In this document: positions 1 through 9,534 of the stretch, piece after piece
Layout of the letters: each line of letters starts with the position of its first letter
Numbering within the stretch: position 1 is the stretch's first letter
NCBI GenBank assembly: GCA_905182785.1
Contig: CAJJDF010000069.1
Coordinates: 1-35,774 of the forward strand
Length of the DNA: 35,774 nucleotides
Origin: an uncultured Flavobacteriales bacterium
GTDB lineage: Bacteria > Bacteroidota > Bacteroidia > Flavobacteriales_D > CAJJDF01
Direction: 5' to 3'
Notes under the pieces: model-generated
Seen by the model: the letters and a program-made list of their open reading frames with translations, nothing else
Told to the model about the DNA's origin: nothing
Databases searched by the model: none
Program-made: the position numbers and the translations under genes

Positions 1-29
1 AAATACTTTCTATTTCTTAGAAAATTCCT

Positions 30-37
30 TACTTTTG
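30..37 (+). promoter_or_regulatory. -7 promoter box for purL
   Basis: TACTTTTG matches the Bacteroidota -7 consensus TAnnTTTG and lies 25 nt before the purL ATG. No convincing -33 TTTG is visible in the few bases upstream that the window contains. Confidence 0.55.
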
Positions 38-62
38 TACTTTAAAAATTCAACCCGAATCT

Positions 63-2300
63 ATGTCAAAAGCATCAACAAGAATTGCAACATTGGAACA
101 AGCTATGGAGCTTGGTTTACTTCCTGAGGAATTCGATAAAATCAAAGAGATTTTAGGTAGGACTCCAAACTTTACCGAAATGAGTATTTACTCGGTAATG
201 TGGAGTGAACACTGTTCTTACAAAAACTCTATTAAGTATTTGAAAACTCTTCCGAAAGAAGGAGATCACATGCTGGTAGAAGCTGGTGAAGAAAATGCTG
301 GATTGGTAGATATTGGAAATGGATTGGCTTGTGCTTTCAAAATAGAATCACATAATCACCCATCTGCTCTAGAACCTTACCAAGGAGCTGCAACTGGAGT
401 TGGAGGAATAAACAGAGATATTTTTACAATGGGTGCAAGACCAATTGCACAATTAAACTCATTGAGATTTGGAAACATAAAAGAAGACAGAACAAAATGG
501 TTGGTAAAAGGAGTTTCTAAAGGAATTGGAGATTACGGAAATGCTTTTGGGATTCCAATGGTAGGAGGTGAAGTATTCTTTGATGAATCTTATAACACAA
601 ACCCATTAGTAAATGCATTTTCTGCTGGAATAATGAAAGTAGGCGGAGTTATTTCTGCTACTTCATTTGGAGTAGGAAACCCTGTTTACATTGTTGGTTC
701 TGCAACTGGAAAAGATGGAATACATGGAGCAGCTTTTGCATCTAAAGATATAACAGAAGATTCTGTAAATGATTTACCAGCTGTACAAGTTGGAGACCCA
801 TTTCAAGAAAAATTATTATTAGAAGCAACTCTAGAATTAGCCGAAACGGATGCAATTGTAGGAATGCAAGATATGGGTGCTGCCGGAATTACTTGTTCTA
901 CTTCAGAGATGAGTGGAAAAGAAGGATACGGAATGGACATCTGGTTGGAAAAAGTGCCAACAAGACAAGAAAACATGCAGCCTTATGAAATTCTGTTATC
1001 AGAATCTCAAGAAAGAATGCTTGTTGTGGTTCATAAAGGAAAAGAAAAAGTAGTACAAGATATTTTTGACAAATGGGATTTGAACTGTGTTCAGATTGGA
1101 GAAGTAACAAAAGGAGGAACACTTAATTACTATGAAAATGGAGAATTAATTGCTTCTACTCCTGCCGAGCCTTTAATCTTAGGTGGAGGTGCTCCAGTTT
1201 ACGACAGAGAATTTAAAGAGCCAGCTTATTTTGAAGAATACAAGAAGTTTGACATTAATAACGTAGCGGAGCCAGAAGACTTAAAAGCAATTGCAATGAA
1301 ATTGGTAAGTATGCCAAATATAGCTTCTAAAAGATGGATATACGAGCAATACGATTCTATGGTAGGAACCAAGAATATGGGTACAAACTCTCCTTCTGAT
1401 GCTGCTATCGTAAATGTAAAAGGAACAAACACTGCTCTTGCAATGACAGTAGATTGTAACTCTAGGTATGTAAATGCAAATCCTGTAAAAGGAACTGAAA
1501 TTGCAGTATCGGAAGCAGCAAGAAACATTGTAATTTCTGGAGGAATACCTTCTGCTATTACAAACTGCCTAAACTTTGGTAATCCATACAATCCTGAATG
1601 TTTCTGGCAATTTAAAGGAGCAATTGAAGGAATGAGTAATGCTTGTAGAAAATTTAAAACTCCGGTAACAGGAGGAAACGTAAGTTTTTACAACCAAACA
1701 AAAATTGACGGAGTAGAAACTCCAGTTTTCCCAACTCCAACTATTGGAATGATTGGAATAGTACCAGACAAAACTAAAGTAATGACTTTGGATTTTAAAC
1801 AAACGGGAGATTCTATCTTCTTACTTGGAAAATCTGTAAACGACATTTCTTCTTCGGAGTATTTGGCAAATGTTTTAGGAATAAAAGAATCGCCTTCTCC
1901 TTATTTTGAGTTGGAAGAGGAATTTGAATTACAAGAAACAACCAAAGGATTAATTGAAAACGGATTAGTAAATGCCGCTCACGATTGTGCAGACGGAGGT
2001 CTTTTTGTAACGCTAAGTGAAATGGGATACCCAAACAACATTGGATTTGATGTTGCTACGGATAGCGAATTGAGAAAAGATGCTTTCCTTTTTGGAGAAG
2101 TTCAAAGTAGAATTGTAGTTTCTGTAACGGAACAGAATAAAGAGGAGTTTATTGAGTTTATGAGTGAATCCAACACGCCATTTAGCCTATTGGGTGAAAC
2201 AATAAACAAGGATATAAAAATTGATAATGAAAACTGGGGACCCCTTTCTGAGTTTGCTGAAACTTTTAACGACTCATTAGGAAACCACTTAAATAACTAA
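63..2300 (+). CDS. purL: Phosphoribosylformylglycinamidine synthase subunit PurL
   Basis: PurL carries out the ATP-dependent amidation of FGAR to FGAM, the fourth step of de novo purine synthesis, in the cytosol. The protein has 745 residues, the usual length of the small PurL that works with separate PurQ (glutaminase) and PurS; neither partner is in this window. Family landmarks are the N-terminal SEHCSYKNS block at residues 48-56 and the metal/nucleotide segment [20 protein letters not shown] at 94-113. Two AIRS-type halves follow, with GGNVSFYNQ in the second. The ATG lies 25 nt after a TAnnTTTG box. Only 4 nt separate its stop from the next gene, so the first FKBP gene is probably cotranscribed. 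Nothing is truncated. Confidence 0.97.
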   Translation: MSKASTRIATLEQAMELGLLPEEFDKIKEILGRTPNFTEMSIYSVMWSEHCSYKNSIKYLKTLPKEGDHMLVEAGEENAGLVDIGNGLACAFKIESHNHPSALEPYQGAATGVGGINRDIFTMGARPIAQLNSLRFGNIKEDRTKWLVKGVSKGIGDYGNAFGIPMVGGEVFFDESYNTNPLVNAFSAGIMKVGGVISATSFGVGNPVYIVGSATGKDGIHGAAFASKDITEDSVNDLPAVQVGDPFQEKLLLEATLELAETDAIVGMQDMGAAGITCSTSEMSGKEGYGMDIWLEKVPTRQENMQPYEILLSESQERMLVVVHKGKEKVVQDIFDKWDLNCVQIGEVTKGGTLNYYENGELIASTPAEPLILGGGAPVYDREFKEPAYFEEYKKFDINNVAEPEDLKAIAMKLVSMPNIASKRWIYEQYDSMVGTKNMGTNSPSDAAIVNVKGTNTALAMTVDCNSRYVNANPVKGTEIAVSEAARNIVISGGIPSAITNCLNFGNPYNPECFWQFKGAIEGMSNACRKFKTPVTGGNVSFYNQTKIDGVETPVFPTPTIGMIGIVPDKTKVMTLDFKQTGDSIFLLGKSVNDISSSEYLANVLGIKESPSPYFELEEEFELQETTKGLIENGLVNAAHDCADGGLFVTLSEMGYPNNIGFDVATDSELRKDAFLFGEVQSRIVVSVTEQNKEEFIEFMSESNTPFSLLGETINKDIKIDNENWGPLSEFAETFNDSLGNHLNN

Positions 2301-2304
2301 TACA

Positions 2305-3201
2305 ATGAAAAGAAATATAATACTAGCTCTTTCTGCATCTATCGTTTTGGCATCTTGTGTGGTGTCCAAAAAAAAACTGACTTCAACTGTTTTGGCAAAA
2401 AACAATGAAATTACAGCTATGCAAGATTCAATGAATAATTTGACAAATTCAGTGAACAACAAATTGAATCAAAAAAACTTAGAGCTAACTGCTGCTGTTT
2501 CTAAAGCCGAAGCTTTTTCTGCTAAAAGCAAAAGACAAGACGAAATATTAAAATCAAAAAACGTACAAATAAAACAATTACAAAACCCAACATCAACAAT
2601 GAAATTAGATAACGAATTAGACAAAGTAAGTTACAGTTTAGGAGTAAACATTGCAAACAGCCTTAAATCTCAAGGATTAGAAAGCGTAAACTCAACTGCT
2701 TTTACAGCAGCATTGGACGCAACATTTAACGGGACTCCAATATTAATTGACATGGAAGCATCTCAAACTATATTACAGGAGTATTTTGGAAAAAAACAAG
2801 AAGAACTAACTAAAGTTGCAAGTGCTGAAGGAGAAAATTTCTTAAAAGAAAATGCGAGCAAAAAAGGAGTAATTACTACTGCTAGTGGATTGCAATACGA
2901 AGTAATGACAATGGGAACAGGTGCAAAGCCAGTTCTTACTGATAAAGTAAAAACTCATTACCACGGAACGTTATTAGACGGAACGGTTTTTGATAGTTCA
3001 GTTGACAGAGGAGAAGCAATTTCTTTTCCATTGAATGGAGTGATTAAAGGATGGACAGAAGCATTACAATTAATGCCAGTAGGATCTAAATTTAAATTGT
3101 TTATCCCTTCTGATTTGGCTTATGGAGCACAAGGACAAGGAACAATCAAACCTCATTCTGCACTTATATTTGAAGTAGAATTATTAGAAATTGAAAAATA
3201 A
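2305..3201 (+). CDS. FKBP-type peptidyl-prolyl isomerase lipoprotein with N-terminal coiled coil
   Basis: A predicted envelope prolyl cis-trans isomerase/chaperone of 298 residues. A lipoprotein signal ends in LASC (Cys18). A charged, Gln/Lys/Asn-rich stretch at about 25-95 looks like a coiled coil. One FKBP_N-type dimerisation segment follows (about 103-175, beginning LDKVSYSLGVNIANSL). The catalytic FKBP_C domain (about 205-298) contains the HYHGTLLDGTVFDSSVDRGE block and ends in ALIFEVELLEI, both typical of Mip/FkpA proteins. It starts 4 nt after purL and is followed 24 nt later by a paralogue. The substrate cannot be read from sequence; periplasmic or outer-membrane folding is the family expectation. 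Confidence 0.92.
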   Translation: MKRNIILALSASIVLASCVVSKKKLTSTVLAKNNEITAMQDSMNNLTNSVNNKLNQKNLELTAAVSKAEAFSAKSKRQDEILKSKNVQIKQLQNPTSTMKLDNELDKVSYSLGVNIANSLKSQGLESVNSTAFTAALDATFNGTPILIDMEASQTILQEYFGKKQEELTKVASAEGENFLKENASKKGVITTASGLQYEVMTMGTGAKPVLTDKVKTHYHGTLLDGTVFDSSVDRGEAISFPLNGVIKGWTEALQLMPVGSKFKLFIPSDLAYGAQGQGTIKPHSALIFEVELLEIEK

Positions 3202-3225
3202 AATAAACAACTAAAACAAAATGAA

Positions 3226-4185
3226 ATGAAAAAATTAATTATTTTATCTATTGCTGGAATTGCTGCTTTAGCATCTTGCAAAGGAACAAACGCTACCTCT
3301 GCACCAAGCTTTGATGCATTGAGCACTGAGAATGACTCTTTGAGTTATTTTTTAGGAACTGAAGTTGCTGGAAGTTTTATCCAATCAAAAATTGATAAAG
3401 CATTTGAACCAACTGCTTTTACAAAAGGATTACAAGATGGATTTAATGAAGCTGAGTACCTAGTGCAAGTAAAAGACATTGAACCTCAATTAAGGACTAA
3501 ATTCATGGCTCTTTACCAAGATACAACTACTACGGTTTATGTAGGGAAAGCAAGTGGAACGTTTGAATCATTAAAAAATATTAATGATACATTGAACTAT
3601 TACATTGGAACAGATGTTTCTTCAAGGTTAGCTAAAAATGGATTTAAAGAGTATTTTTCTGAAAATGCATACGTACAAGGGATTCATGATGTAATGTCTA
3701 AATTGCCATTGAAAATTGACTCTGACGCTATGAACTTGAGAGCAAAAGAAATTGTAGATGCACAAGGAAAAATTTTAGCAAAGGTTGGAGAAGCTTTTTT
3801 AGCTGAAAAAACTGCTAAAGAAGATGTAATTACTTTGCCAAGTGGATTGAGATACAAAATCCTTTCTGAAGGAACAGGAGCTAAACCACAAGATACTGAC
3901 AGAGTAAAAGCTCATTATCATGGAACACTAATTGATGGAACTGTATTTGATAGTTCTGTGGATAGAGGTGAGCCTTTGGAGATTGGTGTAAACCAAGTTA
4001 TTCCAGGTTGGACTGAAGCTTTACAATTAATGCCAGTGGGAAGTAAGTGGGAATTATATATTCCTTTCGATTTAGCTTACGGACCACAAGGTAGCCAAGC
4101 AATTCCTCCATATTCTGCACTTGTTTTTGAAGTAGAATTATTGGAGATTTTACCCGCAGCTCCACAAGGAACTACAGGAATTTAA
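3226..4185 (+). CDS. FKBP-type peptidyl-prolyl isomerase lipoprotein with duplicated N-terminal segment
   Basis: A second envelope FKBP of 319 residues. The lipoprotein signal ends in LASC (Cys18). There are two copies of the FKBP_N-like segment, beginning LSYFLGTEVAGSF (about residue 39) and LNYYIGTDVSSRL (about residue 122), each followed by a matching helix (AFTKGLQDGF, AYVQGIHDVM). The FKBP_C domain carries the HYHGTLIDGTVFDSSVDRGE block. The upstream ATG at 3221 is closed at once by TGA, so 3226 is the start. A strong hairpin follows the stop. The catalytic domain is close to that of the preceding gene, indicating tandem duplication. The doubled N-terminal segment may change dimer geometry (inference). 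Confidence 0.92.
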   Translation: MKKLIILSIAGIAALASCKGTNATSAPSFDALSTENDSLSYFLGTEVAGSFIQSKIDKAFEPTAFTKGLQDGFNEAEYLVQVKDIEPQLRTKFMALYQDTTTTVYVGKASGTFESLKNINDTLNYYIGTDVSSRLAKNGFKEYFSENAYVQGIHDVMSKLPLKIDSDAMNLRAKEIVDAQGKILAKVGEAFLAEKTAKEDVITLPSGLRYKILSEGTGAKPQDTDRVKAHYHGTLIDGTVFDSSVDRGEPLEIGVNQVIPGWTEALQLMPVGSKWELYIPFDLAYGPQGSQAIPPYSALVFEVELLEILPAAPQGTTGI

Positions 4186-4215
4186 TTGCTAAAATTCAAT
4201 TAACTAGTATTAATT

Positions 4216-4248
4216 AAAACCACCTCTTGCATTAGAGGTGGTTTTTTT
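4216..4248 (+). terminator. Intrinsic terminator after second FKBP gene
   Basis: AAACCACCTCT pairs with AGAGGTGGTTT around a six-base loop, followed by a run of seven T. It separates the purL-FKBP-FKBP transcript from the third FKBP gene 25 nt further on. Confidence 0.88.
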
Positions 4249-4273
4249 GTTTATTTATAAAAAATAACAACAC

Positions 4274-4732
4274 ATGAAAACAATTAAACTAACGCTTTTA
4301 GCAACTCTCACTTTCCTATTCTTCTCTTCTTTTGCAATAGCTCAAGATGTAAAAACAGACGGAGAAAACTTCTTAAAAGGTAAAACACTAGAAAAAGGAG
4401 TAATTACTTTACCAAGTGGATTAATGTATAAAGTAATCACAGAAGGAACTGGAAAAACTCCTACTATAGCTCAAAAAACTAAAATGCATTATCATGGAAC
4501 TTCTATTGATGGTAAAGTATTTGATAGTTCAATAGACAGAGGCACACCCTTGTCTTTTGCGCCAAACCAAGTAATAAAAGGATGGACAGAAGCTATGCAA
4601 TTAATGAAAGAAGGAAGTGTTTGGGAAGTTTATTTACCTTACCAATTAGCTTATGGAGCTAGAGGTGCTGGAGGATCAATTAAGCCTTACCAAGCTCTTG
4701 TTTTTAGAATGGAAATGATTAAAGTTCTTTAA
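4274..4732 (+). CDS. Small secreted FKBP-type peptidyl-prolyl isomerase
   Basis: A single-domain FKBP of 152 residues. A Sec signal peptide (about 1-23, ending FAIAQ) has no lipobox Cys, so the product should be soluble in the periplasm or secreted. The catalytic domain has HYHGTSIDGKVFDSSIDRGT, the WTEAMQLM strand and a C-terminal ALVFRMEMIKVL. It lacks the N-terminal dimerisation segments of its two upstream neighbours. It is preceded by a terminator, so it is read by readthrough or from its own promoter, which was not identified. It is the third of three tandem paralogues. Confidence 0.9.
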   Translation: MKTIKLTLLATLTFLFFSSFAIAQDVKTDGENFLKGKTLEKGVITLPSGLMYKVITEGTGKTPTIAQKTKMHYHGTSIDGKVFDSSIDRGTPLSFAPNQVIKGWTEAMQLMKEGSVWEVYLPYQLAYGARGAGGSIKPYQALVFRMEMIKVL

Positions 4733-4767
4733 TCATTCGAAATAAACTGACCTCTTAGGAGTTTTAG

Positions 4768-4810
4768 AAATAGAAAAACAAAATAATATTTTGTTTTTCT
4801 ATTTTTTTTT
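4768..4810. terminator. Bidirectional intrinsic terminator between FKBP gene and mgtE
   Basis: A perfect 17-bp stem, AAATAGAAAAACAAAAT with its complement, closes on a 3-base loop and runs into a T tract on the plus strand and an A-rich arm on the other. It lies between convergent genes and can serve both. Confidence 0.85.
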
Positions 4811-4834
4811 GAATAGTTGAATTTCTTTCTTCTA

Positions 4835-6190
4835 TTAAAAATAAAACAAATACCCAATATATAAATAAAGGAACAGCCCAATTACATCATTGGTTGTGGT
4901 AATAAAAGGACCTGTAGCTAGGGCAGGATCTATATTTCTTTTGTGTAATAACAAAGGAATTAATGTTCCAAAAATTCCTGCGAATATTATTACAGCTAAT
5001 AGCGACAAGCTAACTGTAAGCCCCAAGGTTAAATCTCCTTTTACTAAGAAAATGAAGAGTAAAATAATAATGGAACAAACGATTCCATTTAATAATGCTA
5101 CCCCCAATTCTTTCAGTAATCTTCCAGAAATTCCTGTTAAATCTATGTTGTTACTCGCAATACCTTGCACCACAATTGCCGAAGATTGTACTCCCACGTT
5201 TCCTGCCATTGCCGCAATTAGCGGAATGAACAATGCTATTTGAGGAAAATCACCCAATTGCTCTTCAAATAAACCAATTACCTCAGCTCCTAACACCCCT
5301 CCAATTAATCCTACGATTAACCAAGGCAGTCTTGCTCTTGTTAGGGCTAAAATACTATCCGAAGACTCTACATTGTCGGAAATACCACTTGCCATTTGGT
5401 AATCTTTTTCGGCTTCTTCTTGTATAATGTCTACCACATCATCAATGGTGATTCTTCCTATCAATATTTTATCTGGATTAAGAACTGGAAGTGCTACAAA
5501 ATCATATTTTTTCATCATTGAAGCGACTTCTTCTAAGCTTTCATAAGAATCTACGTAGCGTACATTTTCTATGTAAATGTCTTTTACTAAAGTTCCCTTT
5601 TTTGCAAATAACAGACTTTTTAAAGACAGCATCCCTGTTAACCTTTTTTGGTTATCTACCACATACACGGTATAGATATATTGAACATTTTCGGCTTGTT
5701 CTCGCATTTCTTCAATGCATTGGTCGGTAGTCCAATTTTCGTTTACACAAATAAGTTCCGTTCCCATTATTGCTCCAGCCGTATCTTCATCGTATTGCAT
5801 AAGAGCAGCAATATCAATAGCTTGTTGAGGATCTTCTATTTGTGAGATTACCTCTTCTTGTTTTTCCTCCGACATTTCTGCCATAATATCGGCAGCATCA
5901 TCAGAGTCCATGTTGTCCATTTGCTCTGCAATTTCCTTTGCCGAAAGAGCGTCAAGAAATTTTACTCTCACATCTTCTTCTAGCTCAACCAATACATCAG
6001 AAGCATTTTCATCTTCTAATAAGCGAAAAATATATTTCGCCTCTTCCATAGAAACTACATCTAAAATTTCGGCAATATCGGCTTCATGAAGAGTTGAAAT
6101 TGCGTTCAGAATCGCACCTCTATCATCATTAGAGACAAACTCTTGAATTTCTTCAATAAAGTCTTTTGATATTTTAAATTGTAAATCCAT
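4835..6190 (-). CDS. mgtE: Magnesium transporter MgtE
   Basis: An inner-membrane Mg2+ channel/transporter of 451 residues, the normal family length. The order is an acidic superhelical MgtE_N domain (about 1-135, rich in E/D), two CBS domains (about 140-200 and 205-258) that sense cytosolic Mg2+, a connecting helix, and five predicted membrane helices from about 287 to the end. The pore-lining segment with AAMAGNVGVQSSAIVV is typical. A TAnnTTTG box lies 22 nt upstream, so it probably has its own promoter despite following the polyprenyl synthase gene. No Mg2+-responsive leader was recognised. Confidence 0.96.
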   Translation of the reverse strand: MDLQFKISKDFIEEIQEFVSNDDRGAILNAISTLHEADIAEILDVVSMEEAKYIFRLLEDENASDVLVELEEDVRVKFLDALSAKEIAEQMDNMDSDDAADIMAEMSEEKQEEVISQIEDPQQAIDIAALMQYDEDTAGAIMGTELICVNENWTTDQCIEEMREQAENVQYIYTVYVVDNQKRLTGMLSLKSLLFAKKGTLVKDIYIENVRYVDSYESLEEVASMMKKYDFVALPVLNPDKILIGRITIDDVVDIIQEEAEKDYQMASGISDNVESSDSILALTRARLPWLIVGLIGGVLGAEVIGLFEEQLGDFPQIALFIPLIAAMAGNVGVQSSAIVVQGIASNNIDLTGISGRLLKELGVALLNGIVCSIIILLFIFLVKGDLTLGLTVSLSLLAVIIFAGIFGTLIPLLLHKRNIDPALATGPFITTTNDVIGLFLYLYIGYLFYF

Positions 6191-6211
6191 CCTTTGTTGT
6201 GCTTAGAATAA

Positions 6212-6219
6212 CAAATATA
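6212..6219 (-). promoter_or_regulatory. -7 promoter box for mgtE
   Basis: On the minus strand this reads TATATTTG, an exact TAnnTTTG, 21 nt before the mgtE ATG, within the 84-bp gap after the polyprenyl synthase gene. Confidence 0.5.
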
Positions 6220-6274
6220 CAGTATTAGAAAATAAATTCCGAATGGAATTAACTAATACTCAATCCGACTATTT

Positions 6275-7222
6275 TTAATGCTTTCTTTGCATCAATTGCT
6301 CAGCAAAAACCTGTATTGAAGTTAGGTCAAAACCTTCTATCGAGTTTAAACTTCGAGCTGATAATTGAAAATATTCTTCTATCATTTTCTCCGTCTTTTC
6401 TTTTACTTCAATTTGCTCAAATACCGTTTTTAGTTTTTCTATTCTATCTTGGTCTTGGCTGTTAATCAACTCTTTTATCTTTTGCTTTATTCCTGGTGTG
6501 GACTCTTGCATAGCAAGTAAATAAGGAATCGATTTCTTTTTATTTATTAAATCTCCTCCTACTATTTTTCCCATTGCAGCACTTTTTGGATATAAATCCA
6601 GGTAATCATCTTGCAACTGAAAGGCCAATCCTAAATTGATTCCAAAATCATAAATTTTATCTTGAATTTCTTGAGATACCTTTCCTAAAATTGCTCCAGT
6701 CTCAAAACAGAACCCTATCAGAACCGAAGTTTTATTTTTAATCATTTCAAGGTATTGAGGAATTGAAACTGTTTCTTTTTCCTCAAACTCCATGTCGTCT
6801 TGTTGTCCTTCACACAACCAAAGTGCCATTTTATTAAATGCCTTATATATTTTTGGCTGAAACTCTTCTGGAATATTTTCAATTAATTGATAGGCAAGAA
6901 TCATCATTGCATCTCCTGAGAGAATAGCGCAATTTACATCCCATTTTATATGAACGGTTTCATTCCCTCTTCTTAGCGAGGAAGCATCCATGATGTCGTC
7001 ATGCATCAATGTGAAATTATGAAAAACCTCAACAGCAAGAGCCAAGGGCATAGCGTCTTTCGGATTTCCTCCAAATAATTTGACAGCATCCAATAATACC
7101 GAAGGCCTTATTCTTTTCCCTCCAATATTCAAGATGTATTTTATCGGTTCGTAAAGCGAGTGAGAATTTAGCGTTTTAAGGTAATTCTCAATTTCTACTT
7201 CAATTAATTCTTTATTATTCAT
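6275..7222 (-). CDS. Polyprenyl diphosphate synthase (short-chain trans-isoprenyl type)
   Basis: Condenses isopentenyl diphosphate with allylic diphosphates for quinone, carotenoid or membrane isoprenoids. It has 315 residues. Visible motifs are GGKRIRP (34-40), the first Asp-rich motif DDIMD (75-79) followed by LRRG, GQ-QDDMEF (about 139-146), and the second Asp-rich motif DDYLD (205-209). An aromatic residue (Phe70) five positions before the first Asp motif, without the two-residue insertion of bacterial FPP synthases, favours a C15-C20 product; the exact chain length is inferred. It starts 6 nt after rfbA, so the two are probably cotranscribed. Confidence 0.93.
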   Translation of the reverse strand: MNNKELIEVEIENYLKTLNSHSLYEPIKYILNIGGKRIRPSVLLDAVKLFGGNPKDAMPLALAVEVFHNFTLMHDDIMDASSLRRGNETVHIKWDVNCAILSGDAMMILAYQLIENIPEEFQPKIYKAFNKMALWLCEGQQDDMEFEEKETVSIPQYLEMIKNKTSVLIGFCFETGAILGKVSQEIQDKIYDFGINLGLAFQLQDDYLDLYPKSAAMGKIVGGDLINKKKSIPYLLAMQESTPGIKQKIKELINSQDQDRIEKLKTVFEQIEVKEKTEKMIEEYFQLSARSLNSIEGFDLTSIQVFAEQLMQRKH

Positions 7223-7228
7223 TTCCCT

Positions 7229-8101
7229 CTAATTTTCTTCTTCTTCGATTAACGTCATTAAAAAATCTCCATATCCACTTTTTAATAATGGAGTTGCAAT
7301 TTTTCTTAATTGATGTGCATCAATAAATCCTCTTGCAAAAGCTACAGCTTCAATGCATCCTATTTTTAATCCTTGTCTTTCTTCTACAACTTGCACAAAC
7401 TGACTCGCTTGAATTAAAGAATGAAATGTTCCTGTATCTAACCAAGCAGTTCCTCTATCAAGAATAGAAACACTCAATTTTCCTTGTTTAAGGTATTCAT
7501 TATTTACATCTGTAATTTCGTATTCCCCTCTTGCACTTGGCTCTATATTTTTTGCAATTTCTACTACCGAATTGTCATAAAAATACAACCCTGGAACTGC
7601 ATAATTAGATTTTGGTTTCTGAGGTTTTTCCTCAATTGAAATTGCATTCATTTCTTCATCAAATTCTACAACTCCATATCGTTCTGGATCGGAAACATGG
7701 TAAGCAAAAACTACTCCGCCTTCTGGATTTACTTGTTGTTTCAGGTTGTCGGATAATCCTCCTCCATAAAAAATATTATCTCCCAAAATAAGTGCAACAC
7801 TGTCCTCTCCAATAAATTCCTCTCCCAAAACAAAAGCTTGAGCCAGCCCATTTGGAATTTCTTGTACTTTATAAGAGAATTTACATCCGATTTGACTTCC
7901 ATCTCCCAATAGTTTTTCAAAATTTGGTAAATCTTGCGGAGTAGAAATAATTAATATTTCTCTTATCCCTGAGCTCATCAAAGTAGCTAACGGATAATAA
8001 ATCATGGGTTTGTTGTAAACAGGCATTAGTTGTTTACTCACTGCCAATGTTAATGGGTGGAGCCTTGTCCCTGAACCTCCTGCTAGAATTATTCCTTTCA
8101 T
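7229..8101 (-). CDS. rfbA: Glucose-1-phosphate thymidylyltransferase
   Basis: Makes dTDP-glucose from dTTP and glucose 1-phosphate, the first step toward dTDP-rhamnose and related surface sugars (RmlA). It has 290 residues, full length. The nucleotide-binding signature GGSGTRLHP is at 8-16, the [17 protein letters not shown] segment follows, and GDNIFYG at 107-113 carries the catalytic Asp. No rfbB, C or D gene is adjacent. Its partner in the transcript is the polyprenyl synthase 6 nt downstream. A TAnnTTTG box lies about 69 nt upstream. Confidence 0.96.
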   Translation of the reverse strand: MKGIILAGGSGTRLHPLTLAVSKQLMPVYNKPMIYYPLATLMSSGIREILIISTPQDLPNFEKLLGDGSQIGCKFSYKVQEIPNGLAQAFVLGEEFIGEDSVALILGDNIFYGGGLSDNLKQQVNPEGGVVFAYHVSDPERYGVVEFDEEMNAISIEEKPQKPKSNYAVPGLYFYDNSVVEIAKNIEPSARGEYEITDVNNEYLKQGKLSVSILDRGTAWLDTGTFHSLIQASQFVQVVEERQGLKIGCIEAVAFARGFIDAHQLRKIATPLLKSGYGDFLMTLIEEEEN

Positions 8102-8169
8102 TATAAAATGATTTATTGGGTTTTAAAATCTAAATCGAGCACTAAAATAGGGTTTCTAAAGAGTAATTA

Positions 8170-8177
8170 CAAAAATA
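8170..8177 (-). promoter_or_regulatory. Possible -7 promoter box for rfbA operon
   Basis: The minus strand reads TATTTTTG, matching TAnnTTTG, about 69 nt before the rfbA ATG. It is the only exact match on that strand in the divergent gap. Confidence 0.35.
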
Positions 8178-8228
8178 CGTTCTAATCTCTTTTGTGAATC
8201 TTCATTCTTCTAAAATAAATTTATCGGT

Positions 8229-8712
8229 ATGGTTAAAAAATACAAAGTAAGTTATTCCTCTTTTATTGATTTTATCTTGTGTGCTTTTCTAATCGTTTTT
8301 GTGTGGCGCTTTTTTATGGATATTACATTTTGTGCCCTTTCACCATCATGGGAACTTGGTCTCATGAAATGGGTCATGGTATTATTTCTTTGCTTGTTGG
8401 AGGTGATTTTGAGTACCTAAAAATTTTCGGAAATGGTTCGGAACTTACTCATAGTAGTTATCCCGATTTTTATTTTAATAAAAATAGTGCGCTTTCAATG
8501 GTAACAGAAGCAAGGTTTTTATTTATTACTTCCAAAGAAAAACCAATCTTTATACAACTTATAGTTAAGGTTATTGAAGATGTTGCCCGTATCAATACTG
8601 ATGTGTAAATTGGCTATTTGTATACAAAAAAAGTGGGTTTGGGAGGTGTTATGATAGATTGTCAGATAATGCTTCTATTGCTTCCAGGTTAGGAATGACT
8701 TATTCCTTTTGA
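8229..8712 (+). pseudogene. Broken M50-type membrane zinc metalloprotease
   Basis: The start (MVKKYKVSYSSFIDFILCAFLIVFVWRFF) reads in one frame. The continuation YGYYILCPFTIMGTWSHEMGHG reads in another, and the two join cleanly if one T is added to the six-T run at 8310-8315. The second frame holds the zinc motif HEMGH followed by LLVGG and NGSE, as in M50B-like peptidases. It then becomes unrecognisable and stops at 8606-8608. A third frame at about 8655-8710 (LSDNASIASRLGM) resembles the C-terminal part of such proteins. Frameshift plus loss of the middle implies decay, not only a read error. The family assignment rests on the HExxH context. Confidence 0.6.
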
Positions 8713-8776
8713 AAAATTTTAATTCTGATTGTTAGTTTTCTGATACTAGTTTCTATTTAATAAATACAACCAAAGT

Positions 8777-9457
8777 TTAAGCTTCTATAGCTACAAATTT
8801 ATACCCAACTCCTTTTACTGTTTTGATATAATCTTCGCCTATTTTTTCTCTTAATTTTCTGATGTGAACATCAATTGTTCTGTCTCCTACTACGACATCA
8901 TCTCCCCAAACTGAGGTAAAGATCTTGTCTCTTGTAAAAACATTGTTAGGTCTAGACATTAAAAGCGACAGCAACTCAAATTCTTTTTTTGGAAGCGAAA
9001 TTTCGATATCGTTTTGCATCACCACATACTTTTCTCTATCTACAAACATGCTAGAATTAGCCTCAACCTTTTTAAATTCTTGAGAATTCCTTCTTAATAA
9101 CCCTCTGATTTTACTAAATAAAACTTTTGGTTTAATTGGTTTAGTAATGTAATCATCTGCTCCTGCATCAAACCCTGCAATTTGAGAATAATCTTCACTC
9201 CTTGCAGTCAAAAAAGTAATGATTGTATTAGACAACAAAGGGTTTTGTCTAATTTCTGCACATGCTTCAATTCCATCCATTTCTGGCATCATTACATCCA
9301 TAATGATTAAGTCAGGTATAAAAGTATTGGCTTTTTCCACAGCTAACTTCCCGTTCTTAGCAGTTTCCACCGAATACCCTTCTTTAGTTAAATTATATTC
9401 CAGTAAATCTAGGATATCCTCATCATCATCTACTAATAATATTTTGTGTGAAGTCAT
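8777..9457 (-). CDS. OmpR/PhoB-type response regulator, probable phosphate regulator
   Basis: A DNA-binding response regulator of 226 residues. The receiver domain has acidic pocket D10-D12, phospho-acceptor D54 in IIMDVMMPEMDG, T84 and K106. The C-terminal winged helix (about 130-226) ends in GVGYKFV. The ATG at 9457 (MTSHKILLVDDD) was chosen because the receiver domain begins at once; a longer reading to 9565 adds 36 residues unlike any receiver domain and crosses a promoter region. No sensor kinase is adjacent. Neighbouring porin, TonB receptor and Na/Pi transporter, with Pho-box-like heptamers in front of them, suggest PhoB function (inference). Confidence 0.9.
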   Translation of the reverse strand: MTSHKILLVDDDEDILDLLEYNLTKEGYSVETAKNGKLAVEKANTFIPDLIIMDVMMPEMDGIEACAEIRQNPLLSNTIITFLTARSEDYSQIAGFDAGADDYITKPIKPKVLFSKIRGLLRRNSQEFKKVEANSSMFVDREKYVVMQNDIEISLPKKEFELLSLLMSRPNNVFTRDKIFTSVWGDDVVVGDRTIDVHIRKLREKIGEDYIKTVKGVGYKFVAIEA

Positions 9458-9534
9458 AGTTAATTTAAAATTCCTTAACAAAGGAAACCAATTTTTTTCA
9501 AGGAATCTTCTGTTTTTATAAAAATAATGTAGGC

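Noticed and set aside
898-2034. Several open frames antisense or out of frame within purL
   Set aside because: Composition mirrors the purL codons; no start signals or recognisable domains.
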